Positions 43,432-52,552 of a stretch of DNA of 64,000 bases are shown here, one piece after another. Where the stretch lies: NCBI RefSeq assembly GCF_002900365.1, contig NZ_CP025979.1, positions 3,162,001-3,226,000 on the forward strand. The letters are read 5' to 3'. The first letter of the stretch is position 1. Every line of letters begins with the position of its first letter. The notes under the pieces were generated by a model. That model had not been told where the DNA came from, did not search any database, and worked only from the letters and a program-made list of their open reading frames with translations. Origin of the DNA: Escherichia marmotae (lineage in GTDB: Bacteria; Pseudomonadota; Gammaproteobacteria; Enterobacterales; Enterobacteriaceae). The position numbers were made by a program, and so were the translations under genes.

Positions 43432-43638
43432 AAAAAAACGCCTGCTCTTATTACGGAGCAGGCGTTAAAACAGGTCTGTATGACAACAAGTGGGTGCTTC
43501 ACTCAACGTTGTGTCCATGGTGTCTGATGAGGCAAAAGCGACATCTGTCAGTGGACGATAAGCACCGTAAACGGCTCTGCGTCATTCCTGAGTTTATGAG
43601 GCACTAAGGCGAACATAAGAGATGGAATGAGCATCTAC
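43432..43638 (-). ncRNA. glmZ: GlmZ small regulatory RNA
   Basis: 207 bases on the minus strand, from GTAGATGCTCATTCCATC to a terminator stem AACGCCTGCTC / GAGCAGGCGTT with a T-run. This is the GlmZ RNA of E. coli in sequence, length and position (between hemY and aslA). GlmZ with Hfq activates glmS translation when glucosamine-6-phosphate is low, and is destroyed through RapZ and RNase E unless GlmY sequesters RapZ. The -10 box CATAAT (43645-43650) is six bases before the first base; no good -35 is seen. Confidence 0.96.
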
Positions 43639-43650
43639 TCAGTTATTATG

Positions 43651-44062
43651 CCACAGAGGATGGGGTAATAACATCCCCTAATACTTGTTATGAGAAAAAT
43701 CTGTAACCCTTTTTTCTTCATATTTAATAAATTACCGAGTAAATCCTTCCCTTAGCCTGATGCTTTTTTATATGTGATATGAATGATTAAATATAATCAA
43801 TTAATGATACGCATATTAATTACAGACAAAACTAAAAACAGCATCAATAATCAACGCGATATAATAAACACGCCTTACATATCGCATGCACGGGGGGTAG
43901 GATTGAAAACGCTCTCCTGATATTTCAATTTATTCTTAAGATAAATAGATAATTTATTTTCATCATCATTATTTATGAAATCATCCTGTCAGGGAGAGGG
44001 ACCTCAATTATCAATGCTTAACTACGCCATCATTTTGATGACATGAAACCGGAGCATTTTGC
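43651..44062. other. AT-rich gap between glmZ and aslA
   Basis: About 410 bases with no credible gene on either strand. It must carry the glmZ and aslA promoters; runs such as TATGTGATATGAATG and TTAATTACAG are AT-rich but I cannot assign sites. Before the aslA start a fair Shine-Dalgarno (CCGGAGC) is present. Confidence 0.6.
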
Positions 44063-45718
44063 ATGGAAATTTCGTTTTCACCCAAACTACTGGCGGTCGC
44101 AGTCGCCGCCGCTCTTCCATTAATGGCCAGCGCTGCAGATACCCCGTCAACCGCTACCGCGCGCGAAGGTTTTTCTGGTTACGATCACCCAAATCAATAT
44201 CTGGTTAAACCGGCAACCCAAATTGCCGATAATATGATGCCGGTAATGCAGCACCCGGCGCAGGATAAAGAAACCCAGCAGAAACTGGCAGAACTTGAGA
44301 AAAAAACCGGTAAGAAACCGAACGTGGTTGTTTTCTTGCTGGACGATGTGGGCTGGATGGACGTTGGCTTTAACGGCGGCGGCGTGGCGGTGGGTAACCC
44401 AACGCCAGATATTGACGCCGTTGCCAGCCAGGGGCTGATTTTGACGTCTGCTTATTCACAACCCAGTTCTTCACCAACCCGCGCAACGATCCTCACTGGA
44501 CAGTATTCCATCCACCACGGCATTTTGATGCCGCCGATGTACGGACAACCTGGCGGTCTGCAAGGGTTAACGACACTACCGCAACTGCTGCACGATCAAG
44601 GCTATGTCACCCAGGCCATCGGTAAATGGCACATGGGGGAAAACAAAGAGTCGCAGCCGCAAAACGTTGGCTTTGATGATTTCCGTGGCTTTAACTCGGT
44701 GTCTGATATGTATACCGAATGGCGCGATGTTCACGTCAATCCGGAAGTCGCCCTGAGTCCGGACCGTTCTGAGTACATCAAGCAATTACCGTTCAGCAAA
44801 GATGACGTTCATGCGGTGCGCGGCGGTGAGCAGCAAGCCATTGCCGATATTACGCCGAAGTATATGGAAGATCTTGATCAACGCTGGATGGAATATGGCG
44901 TTAAGTTCCTCGACAAAATGGCGAAGAGCGATAAACCATTCTTCTTGTATTACGGTACGCGCGGCTGCCACTTCGATAACTACCCGAATGCCAAATATGC
45001 CGGTAGTTCTCCGGCACGCACCTCTTACGGCGACTGCATGGTAGAAATGAACGATGTGTTCGCTAATCTCTATAAAGCACTGGAGAAAAATGGTCAGCTT
45101 GATAACACGCTGATTGTCTTTACCTCCGATAACGGTCCGGAAGCCGAAGTGCCACCGCACGGTCGCACACCGTTCCGTGGCGCGAAAGGTTCTACCTGGG
45201 AGGGCGGCGTTCGCGTACCCACCTTCGTGTACTGGAAAGGCATGATCCAACCGCGTAAATCCGACGGTATTGTCGATCTGGCCGATCTCTTCCCAACCGC
45301 GCTGGATCTGGCGGGGCATCCTGGGGCTAAAGTGGCGAATTTAGTGCCGAAAACGACCTTTATCGATGGTGTTGACCAGACCTCTTTCTTCCTCGGAACA
45401 AATGGTCAGTCTAACCGTAAGGCCGAGCACTACTTCCTCAACGGCAAACTTTCTGCTGTGCGTATGGATGAGTTCAAGTATCACGTACTGATTCAGCAAC
45501 CTTACGCTTATACCCAGAGCGGATATCAGGGTGGATTCACCGGCACAGTAATGCAAACGGCGGGGTCGTCGGTGTTTAACCTGTACACCGATCCGCAGGA
45601 AAGCGACTCCATCGGCGTGCGGCATATTCCGATGGGTGTACCTCTACAGACCGAAATGCACGCGTATATGGATATCCTGAAAAAATATCCGCCACGCGCG
45701 CAGATTAAATCTGATTAA
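44063..45718 (+). CDS. aslA: AslA, periplasmic arylsulfatase (Ser-type)
   Basis: A 551-residue sulfatase with a signal peptide ending near residue 25 (LMASA-AD). Metal-site residues are in VVVFLLDDVGWMD near residue 92. The modification site is SSSPTRATILTGQ near residue 137, with Ser where the formylglycine forms (S-x-P-x-R), so maturation needs an anaerobic-type radical-SAM enzyme; aslB, the next gene, is exactly that. Late motifs GKWHMGENKES and FTSDNGPEAEV are also seen. The substrate in E. coli is unknown; in K1 strains aslA helps invasion of brain endothelium. Confidence 0.95.
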   Translation: MEISFSPKLLAVAVAAALPLMASAADTPSTATAREGFSGYDHPNQYLVKPATQIADNMMPVMQHPAQDKETQQKLAELEKKTGKKPNVVVFLLDDVGWMDVGFNGGGVAVGNPTPDIDAVASQGLILTSAYSQPSSSPTRATILTGQYSIHHGILMPPMYGQPGGLQGLTTLPQLLHDQGYVTQAIGKWHMGENKESQPQNVGFDDFRGFNSVSDMYTEWRDVHVNPEVALSPDRSEYIKQLPFSKDDVHAVRGGEQQAIADITPKYMEDLDQRWMEYGVKFLDKMAKSDKPFFLYYGTRGCHFDNYPNAKYAGSSPARTSYGDCMVEMNDVFANLYKALEKNGQLDNTLIVFTSDNGPEAEVPPHGRTPFRGAKGSTWEGGVRVPTFVYWKGMIQPRKSDGIVDLADLFPTALDLAGHPGAKVANLVPKTTFIDGVDQTSFFLGTNGQSNRKAEHYFLNGKLSAVRMDEFKYHVLIQQPYAYTQSGYQGGFTGTVMQTAGSSVFNLYTDPQESDSIGVRHIPMGVPLQTEMHAYMDILKKYPPRAQIKSD

Positions 45719-45753
45719 TTCAGCGCTATCGCTACATCGGGTTGCGCTGCCCA

Positions 45754-45861
45754 TGCCGGATGAGGCGCGAACGCCTTATCCGGCCTACAAAATCTTGAAA
45801 ATTCAATATATTGCATCGTTCTGTAAGCCGGATAAGATGCGTCAGCATCGCATCCGGCAAT
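45754..45861. repeat. BIME (paired REP units) between aslA and aslB
   Basis: TGCCGGATGAGGCGCGAACGCCTTATCCGGCCTAC and GTAAGCCGGATAAGATGCGTCAGCATCGCATCCGGCA face each other between the convergent ends of aslA and aslB. Near-consensus REP sequences. Confidence 0.92.
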
Positions 45862-45871
45862 CAATCACTTT

Positions 45872-47107
45872 TTACTTATTCACCACCATCAAATGCGCCT
45901 GCATAATGTCGCTGGCCGGGCGGCCGTGCGCCAGCAAATCAGCCATTGCTTTAAGATATGGCGGTAGATGGCGGAAATAACACTGATAACCAATGCACAA
46001 ATAATTCAGCCCCGGTTTGCCGCTGGCATCGAGCATAAAGCGGTGTTTCGGGCAACCTCCCCAGCACGCTTTTAACACGTTGCAACTGCGACACTGCGCC
46101 GGTAACTGCTTAAATTTATCTTCACCAAACGCCTGCTGTTGCGGGGAATCTACCATTTCTGCAATCGTCTGCTGAAGCATATTCCCCAGTCGATATTGCG
46201 GATAGACAAAGTGATCACAGGTGTAAACATCGCCGTTGTGCTCAACAATCACCGAACGCCCGCAGGTTGGCTGATGATGGCAAACCGCGCCAGGCGCGCC
46301 GACAAAATTGGCAAATGCCCATTCGATATTCATCACGAAAATCTTACCGACGTCGCGTTTGATCCAGTGATCGAAAATCGTCACCAGAAATTCACCGAAC
46401 TCTTGCGGGCGCACCGACCATTCCGTCAGTTCCCCCTGAATATCGCCAGGCGCTCGTAATTTCAGTCCGTCGTGGGCTGCTGTTTCATCTGCCAGACGTT
46501 CCACCACCGGAATAAACTGGATGAACTCAACGCCCGCATCACGCAAAAATTCATAGACCTGCAACGGTTGCAGCACGCTGGTGCGATTGACGCACGCCAG
46601 AACGTTATAATCAACGTGATATTTTTGCAGTAGTTTAAGCGCGCGCATCACCAGTTTATGCGTTGGTCTGCCGCCTTTGGTAACGCGGTATTGATTATGG
46701 ATCTCTGCCGGGCCGTCCAGCGATAAGCCAACCAGAAAATGATTTTCTGCCAGAAACGCACACCATTCGTCATCCAGCAGCACGCCGTTAGTCTGGAAGC
46801 TGTTACTTACCCGCCTGCCTGCACCATATTTTGCCTGTAGTGCCACAGCGCGGCGGTAAAATTCCAACCCCGGCAGTGTTGGCTCTCCGCCTTGCCAGGT
46901 AAAAGCAACTTCGTTTTGTGGTTCACTGGCAGCGATATAGTGGCGGACATACGCTTCCAGCGTGTCATCGTCCATATGTGTGACAGGATGTTCGCGGTAG
47001 AGAGAGTGTTTTTCGAGATAAAAACAGTAGTCACAGTTCAGATTACAATCGGAACCGCTCGGTTTCGCCATCACATGAAAAGCACGCGTTGGAACCTGTT
47101 GCAGCAT
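45872..47107 (-). CDS. aslB: AslB, radical-SAM anaerobic sulfatase-maturating enzyme
   Basis: A 411-residue anSME. The radical-SAM cluster motif C-x3-C-x2-C is in CNLNCDYCFYLEK near residue 21, and the C-terminal SPASM domain is rich in cysteines (CGRSVIVEHNGDVYTC, CRSCNVLKACWGGC). It converts the active-site Ser of AslA to formylglycine. The start at MLQQVPTRAFHVMAKPSG was chosen over an in-frame start ten codons earlier, by family length and a good Shine-Dalgarno (AAGGAGC). Convergent with aslA. Confidence 0.95.
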   Translation of the reverse strand: MLQQVPTRAFHVMAKPSGSDCNLNCDYCFYLEKHSLYREHPVTHMDDDTLEAYVRHYIAASEPQNEVAFTWQGGEPTLPGLEFYRRAVALQAKYGAGRRVSNSFQTNGVLLDDEWCAFLAENHFLVGLSLDGPAEIHNQYRVTKGGRPTHKLVMRALKLLQKYHVDYNVLACVNRTSVLQPLQVYEFLRDAGVEFIQFIPVVERLADETAAHDGLKLRAPGDIQGELTEWSVRPQEFGEFLVTIFDHWIKRDVGKIFVMNIEWAFANFVGAPGAVCHHQPTCGRSVIVEHNGDVYTCDHFVYPQYRLGNMLQQTIAEMVDSPQQQAFGEDKFKQLPAQCRSCNVLKACWGGCPKHRFMLDASGKPGLNYLCIGYQCYFRHLPPYLKAMADLLAHGRPASDIMQAHLMVVNK

Positions 47108-47222
47108 AGTCGCTCCTTGCCTGAAATCGTCCTTCAATAAGTTAAGGGCGAAATCATACCGTGTGGCAATGAGTTACTACGGGCGTTTATTGCGAAGGGA
47201 GAGTGATGGAATACACAGAAAA

Positions 47223-47250
47223 CAAAAAACCCCGCCGAAGCGGGGTTCAA
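47223..47250 (-). terminator. Rho-independent terminator of the argX-hisR-leuT-proM operon
   Basis: On the minus strand GAACCCCGC-TTCG-GCGGGGTTTTTTG: a GC-rich stem with a stable TTCG loop and a T-run. It begins four bases after the proM CCA end. Confidence 0.95.
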
Positions 47251-47253
47251 AAT

Positions 47254-47330
47254 TGGTCGGCGAGAGAGGATTCGAACCTCCGACCCACTGGTCCCAAACC
47301 AGTTGCGCTACCAAGCTGCGCTACTCGCCG
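47254..47330 (-). tRNA. proM: tRNA-Pro (anticodon TGG)
   Basis: 77 bases on the minus strand, from CGGCGAGTAGCGCAGCTTGG to encoded CCA at 47254. Acceptor CGGCGAG pairs with CTCGCCG. Anticodon TGG at 47294-47296 in loop TTTGGGA; T-arm GGTTCGAATCC. Last of four tRNAs in one unit. Confidence 0.97.
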
Positions 47331-47372
47331 AAATACTGCTTTTTGAATTTTTAGTTCAATTCTTTAAAGTCG

Positions 47373-47459
47373 TGGTGCGAGGGGGGGGACTTGAACCCCC
47401 ACGTCCGTAAGGACACTAACACCTGAAGCTAGCGCGTCTACCAATTCCGCCACCTTCGC
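47373..47459 (-). tRNA. leuT: tRNA-Leu (anticodon CAG)
   Basis: 87 bases on the minus strand, beginning GCGAAGGTGGCGGAATTGG and ending in CCA at 47373. Long variable arm (GTGTCCTTACGGACGT) as expected for class II tRNA-Leu; anticodon CAG in loop TTCAGGT. Confidence 0.97.
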
Positions 47460-47479
47460 ATTTTCACAACTTCTAATAA

Positions 47480-47556
47480 TGGGGTGGCTAATGGGATTCG
47501 AACCCACGACAACTGGAATCACAATCCAGGGCTCTACCAACTGAGCTATAGCCACC
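47480..47556 (-). tRNA. hisR: tRNA-His (anticodon GTG)
   Basis: 77 bases on the minus strand including the encoded G at -1 (GGTGGCTATAGC). Anticodon GTG in loop TTGTGAT; ends in CCA at 47480. Third from last of the tRNA unit. Confidence 0.97.
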
Positions 47557-47613
47557 ACTACAAATCTTGTTACGCGGTATTACTACCACCGCAGCTCAAG
47601 CGCCGGGACTAAA

Positions 47614-47690
<77 letters not shown>

Positions 47691-47711
47691 TTAGCGCCGT
47701 TGCGGGAGTGG

Positions 47712-47740
47712 ATAATACGGACTTCCCACCCCTCTGTCTA
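47712..47740 (-). promoter_or_regulatory. Promoter of the argX tRNA operon
   Basis: Minus strand -35 TAGACA (47735-47740), 17-base spacer, -10 TATTAT (47712-47717). The following bases are GC-rich (CCACTCCCGCAACGGCGC), the kind of discriminator seen in stringently controlled stable-RNA promoters. Confidence 0.8.
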
Positions 47741-47754
47741 GTCCCTTTTTAAAT

Positions 47755-47787
47755 AAAATGCGCGTTTGGTTACGCTTTGCGCATTTT
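47755..47787 (-). terminator. Terminator of yifK
   Basis: On the minus strand AAAATGCGC (47779-47787) pairs with GCGCATTTT (47755-47763) across a 15-base loop, with ATTTAAAAA after it. It starts five bases after the yifK stop and separates it from the tRNA promoter. Confidence 0.75.
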
Positions 47788-47792
47788 GCTGC

Positions 47793-49178
47793 TTATTCCT
47801 CCAGTTTATGCGCTTTACCGTGGCGATTAAGCCCAAAAACTTTGTAAATCGCCGTCACCGCCAGCATGAAGATGATGCCGACAAACAGCGACATACGAGT
47901 ATCTTCATTAAAGTACATGCCGATCAAAACGCAAATAAGGAACGCCATTGTCACATAATTTGCCCACGGGAACAGAATGGAGCGGAACGGATGGCTGGCA
48001 ATCGCCGCTTTGTGCGCACGACGAAAACGCAGTTGGCTTATCAGGATCACAAACCACGGCACCATCCCCGGCAGCACGCTGGCGCTGTAGACGTAAACAA
48101 ACACACGCTGCGGATTGGGAATGATGTAGTTCAGGCACGAGCCAATTAACAGGATGGCAATGGATACCGCTACTCCCGCAACCGGCACGCCGTGACGAGA
48201 AACTTTTGCCATCGCCGCCGGTAACTGACGGTTTTTCGCCAGTGCATAAAGCATACGTCCGCAACTGTACATACCGCTGTTACAGCCAGAAAGCGCCGCC
48301 GTCAGTACCACAAAGTTGATAATACCCGCGGCTGCGGTAATGCCAATTTTGGCGAAAGTCAGTACAAACGGGCTGCCATTGCTGCCAATTTCATTCCACG
48401 GGAAGATGGTGACGATAACGAAGATCGCGCCTACGTAGAAAATAAGGATTCGCCACAGCACTTTGCCTACCGCACTGCGCAACGTCACCTGCGGATTTTT
48501 CGCTTCACCGGCAGTAATGCCAATCAGCTCCACACCCTGGTAGGACGCCACCACGATACACAGCGCCGTCAGGAACCCTTTCCAGCCACCCGCAAAGAAA
48601 CCGCCGTGCTCAGTGAGATTGCCAAAACCAATCGACTGCCCGCCATTGCCAAAGCCAAAGAAAATCACGCCCAGGCCAATGACTATCATAACGATGATCG
48701 TGGTGACTTTGATCATCGCGAACCAAAACTCGATTTCACCATACAGTCTGACCGCCGCCAGATTCGCCAGCGCCACCAGCGCCACCGCGATCAATGCAGG
48801 TATCCACTGTGCCATCTCCGGGAACCAGAACTGGACGTAGACGCCAATGGCAGTGATTTCCGAGATCCCCACCGCCATCCACATGAACCAGTAAGACCAG
48901 GCAGTGAGATAGCCAAAAAACGGGCTCATATAACGATGTGCGTAGACGGCGAACGAACCGGTAACCGGCTCAAGGAATAACATTTCGCCCATTGAGCGCA
49001 TGATGAAAAAGACGAACAGCCCGGCGATGATATAGGCCAACAATACAGATGGCCCAGCCCATTTTAGGGTGCTGGCGGCCCCCATAAACAGACCAACGCC
49101 AATGGTGCCCCCCAGGGCGATGAGTTCGATATGTCGAGCTTCCAGCCCACGCTGTAGCTCTGGTTTGTTATCTGCCAT
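47793..49178 (-). CDS. yifK: YifK, APC-family amino acid permease (threonine/serine)
   Basis: A 461-residue permease with 12 membrane segments. The APC N-terminal signature HIELIALGGTIGVGLFMGAA is near residue 16, SYQGVELIGITAGEAKNPQ near 206, and CNSGMYSCGRMLYALAKNRQLP near 292. E. coli YifK has been reported to transport threonine and serine and is under Lrp and GcvB control. It follows wecG on the same strand after a 202-base gap. Confidence 0.95.
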   Translation of the reverse strand: MADNKPELQRGLEARHIELIALGGTIGVGLFMGAASTLKWAGPSVLLAYIIAGLFVFFIMRSMGEMLFLEPVTGSFAVYAHRYMSPFFGYLTAWSYWFMWMAVGISEITAIGVYVQFWFPEMAQWIPALIAVALVALANLAAVRLYGEIEFWFAMIKVTTIIVMIVIGLGVIFFGFGNGGQSIGFGNLTEHGGFFAGGWKGFLTALCIVVASYQGVELIGITAGEAKNPQVTLRSAVGKVLWRILIFYVGAIFVIVTIFPWNEIGSNGSPFVLTFAKIGITAAAGIINFVVLTAALSGCNSGMYSCGRMLYALAKNRQLPAAMAKVSRHGVPVAGVAVSIAILLIGSCLNYIIPNPQRVFVYVYSASVLPGMVPWFVILISQLRFRRAHKAAIASHPFRSILFPWANYVTMAFLICVLIGMYFNEDTRMSLFVGIIFMLAVTAIYKVFGLNRHGKAHKLEE

Positions 49179-49380
49179 AAATCCTCGTGTTGTGTTTGCA
49201 TGTTTTTCCGGTGTTACCGGTTATCGTTATGGGTACATCGAGTGTTGCGAATGTTTTCGTAATTCAGGAGAAATGGCAAATGAAGCATTAAAAATTTGAA
49301 TGCTTTGTGTAATAAAACAGCAGGAAGGTGAAGAACAGGCGACATTGTGAACACTTATGCCGCCAGCGAGAGAGGGAAAA

Positions 49381-50121
49381 TCAGAGGTTGCCGGTGTAAT
49401 GCCAGCGTAAATAGCGCAGTAAACGGAGCTGACGCTTAATGCGACTCGGCTGCGAAAGCAGGCGATAGAGCCACTCCAACCCCAGTTTTTGCCAGATTTT
49501 CGGCGCGCGTTTCACATGGCCAGTAAAAACATCGTACGTTCCGCCAATGCCCATATAAAGCGCATCAGGATGCACCTGACGGCAGTCGCGCATGAAGATT
49601 TCCTGTTTTGGCGATCCCATTGCGACAGTGACGATTTGCGCGCCACTGGCATGGATACGCTCAAACAGCGCCTGACGCTGCTCGGGTTTGAAATAACCAT
49701 CCTGGCTGCCAACGATATTCACATTCCACTGGCCGCGCAGTTTAGTTTCGGTCTGCGCCAGTACTTCAGGTTTGCCGCCAACAAGAAAAACGGGCGTCCC
49801 TTCTTTTCCTGCGCGAGCCATCAGCTCTTCCCAGAGATCGGCTCCAGCTACGCGGGAAACCTGTGACTGAGGATATTTTTTACGTACCGAACGCACGACG
49901 CTAATGCCATCGGCATATTTAAATTCGGCAGCGTTAATTAACGCCCTGACCTCGGCGTTATCTTCAATGGTCAGCATTTTTTCGGCATTAATGGCAACCA
50001 GCGTTCCCTGCTTAAGCTGCCCATCAGCGAACAGATAATCGAGGGCATGCTGCATATCACGCCAACCGATCAACTGTAAGCCACGCAGCGTATAGGTCGG
50101 TGCTGTGGTGTTGTTATTCAT
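49381..50121 (-). CDS. wecG: WecG, UDP-ManNAcA transferase (ECA lipid II synthase)
   Basis: A 246-residue GT26 (WecG/TagA/CpsF) glycosyltransferase that adds N-acetyl-mannosaminuronic acid to the GlcNAc-PP-undecaprenol primer. Family motif MGSPKQEIFMRD near residue 168 and GIGGTYDVFTGHVKRAPK near 191. The C-terminal basic tail (SRIKRQLRLLRYLRW) is of the membrane-attaching kind. Last gene of the ECA operon; 2-base gap from wzyE. Confidence 0.97.
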   Translation of the reverse strand: MNNNTTAPTYTLRGLQLIGWRDMQHALDYLFADGQLKQGTLVAINAEKMLTIEDNAEVRALINAAEFKYADGISVVRSVRKKYPQSQVSRVAGADLWEELMARAGKEGTPVFLVGGKPEVLAQTETKLRGQWNVNIVGSQDGYFKPEQRQALFERIHASGAQIVTVAMGSPKQEIFMRDCRQVHPDALYMGIGGTYDVFTGHVKRAPKIWQKLGLEWLYRLLSQPSRIKRQLRLLRYLRWHYTGNL

Positions 50122-50123
50122 TG

Positions 50124-51476
50124 TTATCCTTCAATCTGCGTCCGGAGCGATGATTTTATTCGTTTATGAATGAGTCCGGCGCTATCAAAAAGCCAGTACA
50201 GTAGTTTTGCAATCATCAGGCTTGCACCGAAGACCACGATAAAAAAGACCACCCGCGAGACAAATGAATCCAGTCCTTCGCGCGCCAGCACGATCATATT
50301 GAAGATCGCCCCAAAGCAGAAACTGTGCAAAATCGCTGCCTTATAGCGATTGGTTTCGCGGTTGCCCAGCTCATACAGCCAGTCGAACCATTTTATAATC
50401 AGGCCAACCACAATCGCCCCAAGCGGAATAAACAACACACCGCCCATCACCACCAGTGAGCCGATAAGCGTAGGTGAGATAGCCAGCCCGGAGTGATTAT
50501 TCAGCACTTCCCAGGTGAAATAGTTGGCGGAGTTCAGCACCATACTGGGCCGACCCGGCCACAGCCAGGAAGGAATAAAGACATAGAAATCACGGACAAT
50601 CGGTGCCAGCCCCTGGAAGTCGATGTTGTCGTAGTTCTGCAATAGCAACGCCAGATTCTCCCACGGCGAGAAAGTGTCGCGGGTGAGATAGAGAAACGTG
50701 TAGAAAGCTTCATCACCGCTCACGTTCATTCCGTAGCGTTTTAGCGCCAGCCAGAACATACCGACAATCCCCAGCACGCCTGCCGCTGCCAGCATCCACA
50801 GTGAAATCCAACCGCGAATAATGCCGATAAACAGGAAGATAGCGAACGCGATAATGATATTGGCGCGAGTGCCACCGACAATCATGTAGGTCAGCAATCC
50901 AAAGGCAACGGTACTGACGAGGAAAAACAGCCATGCTTTGCTGTCCTGGCGCAGAAAATAGACCACCAGCATCGCCGGGATAAAAAAGTAAAAGAAGCGC
51001 TTTAACGCCACGCCGGAGACTTCACTGGAAAAGATCTGACTGTAGGAGTTAAGTCGGAACAACAAAAAGCCGTTGTGCATGAAGAAGATGCCGACACTGA
51101 CCAACGCGATGCCCATCAGGAGAAACCAGGTAAGATTGGTTTCCACGCGATTCATGGTAAACACTGGACGGCGCGGTGCATCGGCAACACTTTTGCGTAA
51201 GCGGGTTTTGTAGGTGACGTAATAAACCGCGTAAAAGCAGCCCGCAGAAAGCAACGCCTGCAACAAGATTTCTGGCGGCGCGACACCAACATCAAAGCGG
51301 AATACCAGTACGCTGGTCAGCGGAAATCCGAAGAAAAACGTCAGCAAAAAAAGCAATGAAAAGAAGATATTGAAGTTAAACCGCACGCGGCGAAACTCAA
51401 ACCAGGTCAGCGTGGCGATAAACAGCGTACAGAGCAGCCAGACAACAAACAGGCCGCTGAATTGCAGCAGGCTCAT
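50124..51476 (-). CDS. wzyE: WzyE, ECA polymerase
   Basis: A 450-residue inner-membrane protein with about 11 hydrophobic segments and a large loop (residues 270-340), the layout of Wzy polymerases. It joins trisaccharide repeat units of enterobacterial common antigen at the periplasmic face, with chain length set by WzzE. Four-base overlap with wecF. Confidence 0.97.
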   Translation of the reverse strand: MSLLQFSGLFVVWLLCTLFIATLTWFEFRRVRFNFNIFFSLLFLLTFFFGFPLTSVLVFRFDVGVAPPEILLQALLSAGCFYAVYYVTYKTRLRKSVADAPRRPVFTMNRVETNLTWFLLMGIALVSVGIFFMHNGFLLFRLNSYSQIFSSEVSGVALKRFFYFFIPAMLVVYFLRQDSKAWLFFLVSTVAFGLLTYMIVGGTRANIIIAFAIFLFIGIIRGWISLWMLAAAGVLGIVGMFWLALKRYGMNVSGDEAFYTFLYLTRDTFSPWENLALLLQNYDNIDFQGLAPIVRDFYVFIPSWLWPGRPSMVLNSANYFTWEVLNNHSGLAISPTLIGSLVVMGGVLFIPLGAIVVGLIIKWFDWLYELGNRETNRYKAAILHSFCFGAIFNMIVLAREGLDSFVSRVVFFIVVFGASLMIAKLLYWLFDSAGLIHKRIKSSLRTQIEG

Positions 51477-52552
51477 GCGACCTCCCCAGCGGCAATTGCC
51501 AGCGCCCGATGCCAGCCTTGCAGATAGTTTGGACTAAAGAAGGCAATGTGGTTTTTATCTACCGACGCCAACTGGCGCTGCGCTTCACGCACAATATCCT
51601 CATTGAGATCGTCAGTGGTAAACAGCACCGGCAAATGTTGCTCCGTCATATCCTGCCAGAACGGGTTTTCCCGATTAAGTACGCAGGGGATGCCAGCCTG
51701 AATCAACAAGCACAGCGTACCGATACCTTGCTGACGGGCAAAAATAAAGTAGCCGAGATCGCACTGGCGAAGTAGTGCCAGATAAGCGTCAAAATCCATT
51801 TTTTCGCTCAGAATTTGCAGATTTTCTTCGCTGAATAATTCCAGCCCCGCCTGACGAACTTCGTTGATATACGCATCGTTGTTGGCCGGATATCCCATCG
51901 GCACCACCACTTTCACCGTATCGCCAAACTGCCGATGCACAGCGCGTAAGGCAGCGATGTGTTCATTACTGCGATCGCCGGAGTTCCCCACCAGAATAGT
52001 CATTTTCCCTTCACGTTGCCGATCGTTAGCCATCGTATTGAGAGAAGGATCCATCCGGGTTGGGAAGTAAATCAGTTCGCCTCGCACCTTTGGATGCGTT
52101 CTGGCAAAAAAGCTCAAGTCTCCCCGAGTGGCAAATACACAGCCCACTCGCTTTTGTGCCAGGCGGCGCAGCGGATAAAAGAGCTTATATCTCAAGCCAC
52201 TGGAAAGTTCATACAAATCAGCGCCCCATATATGCCAGTAAAACTGGCTGGGCTTGATTCCGCCGCTAAGCAGCGCCAGCCATAGTTTTGGATTGAACTG
52301 GCCATGGAAGAAAAACCGCTGTTGACGGTTAGCTTTCGCTTTCGCGATAACCGCTTCAGCCAGTGATTTTTTGTCTGCAAAAAAGCGGATAGTGAGCGCC
52401 GGACAGCTATCACTTAAGCCGTCGTCCTTGCCTGCAACCATAAACTCACGCGCGTGCTCGCTTGTCGCAGCCAGCGCGTCGTTGAAAAACCGCAAAACGG
52501 TTTGGTTATGGTGAGGGATATCCGATCCCAAAACGTGAATCAGTACAGTCAT
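51473..52552 (-). CDS. wecF: WecF, Fuc4NAc transferase (ECA lipid III synthase)
   Basis: A 359-residue GT56 glycosyltransferase that adds 4-acetamido-4,6-dideoxy-galactose from dTDP-Fuc4NAc to ECA lipid II. Recognised by MTVLIHVLGSDIPHHNQTVL at the N-terminus and WHIWGADLYELSSGLRYK near 105. Overlaps wzxE by four bases and wzyE by four bases. Confidence 0.97.
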   Translation of the reverse strand: MTVLIHVLGSDIPHHNQTVLRFFNDALAATSEHAREFMVAGKDDGLSDSCPALTIRFFADKKSLAEAVIAKAKANRQQRFFFHGQFNPKLWLALLSGGIKPSQFYWHIWGADLYELSSGLRYKLFYPLRRLAQKRVGCVFATRGDLSFFARTHPKVRGELIYFPTRMDPSLNTMANDRQREGKMTILVGNSGDRSNEHIAALRAVHRQFGDTVKVVVPMGYPANNDAYINEVRQAGLELFSEENLQILSEKMDFDAYLALLRQCDLGYFIFARQQGIGTLCLLIQAGIPCVLNRENPFWQDMTEQHLPVLFTTDDLNEDIVREAQRQLASVDKNHIAFFSPNYLQGWHRALAIAAGEVA

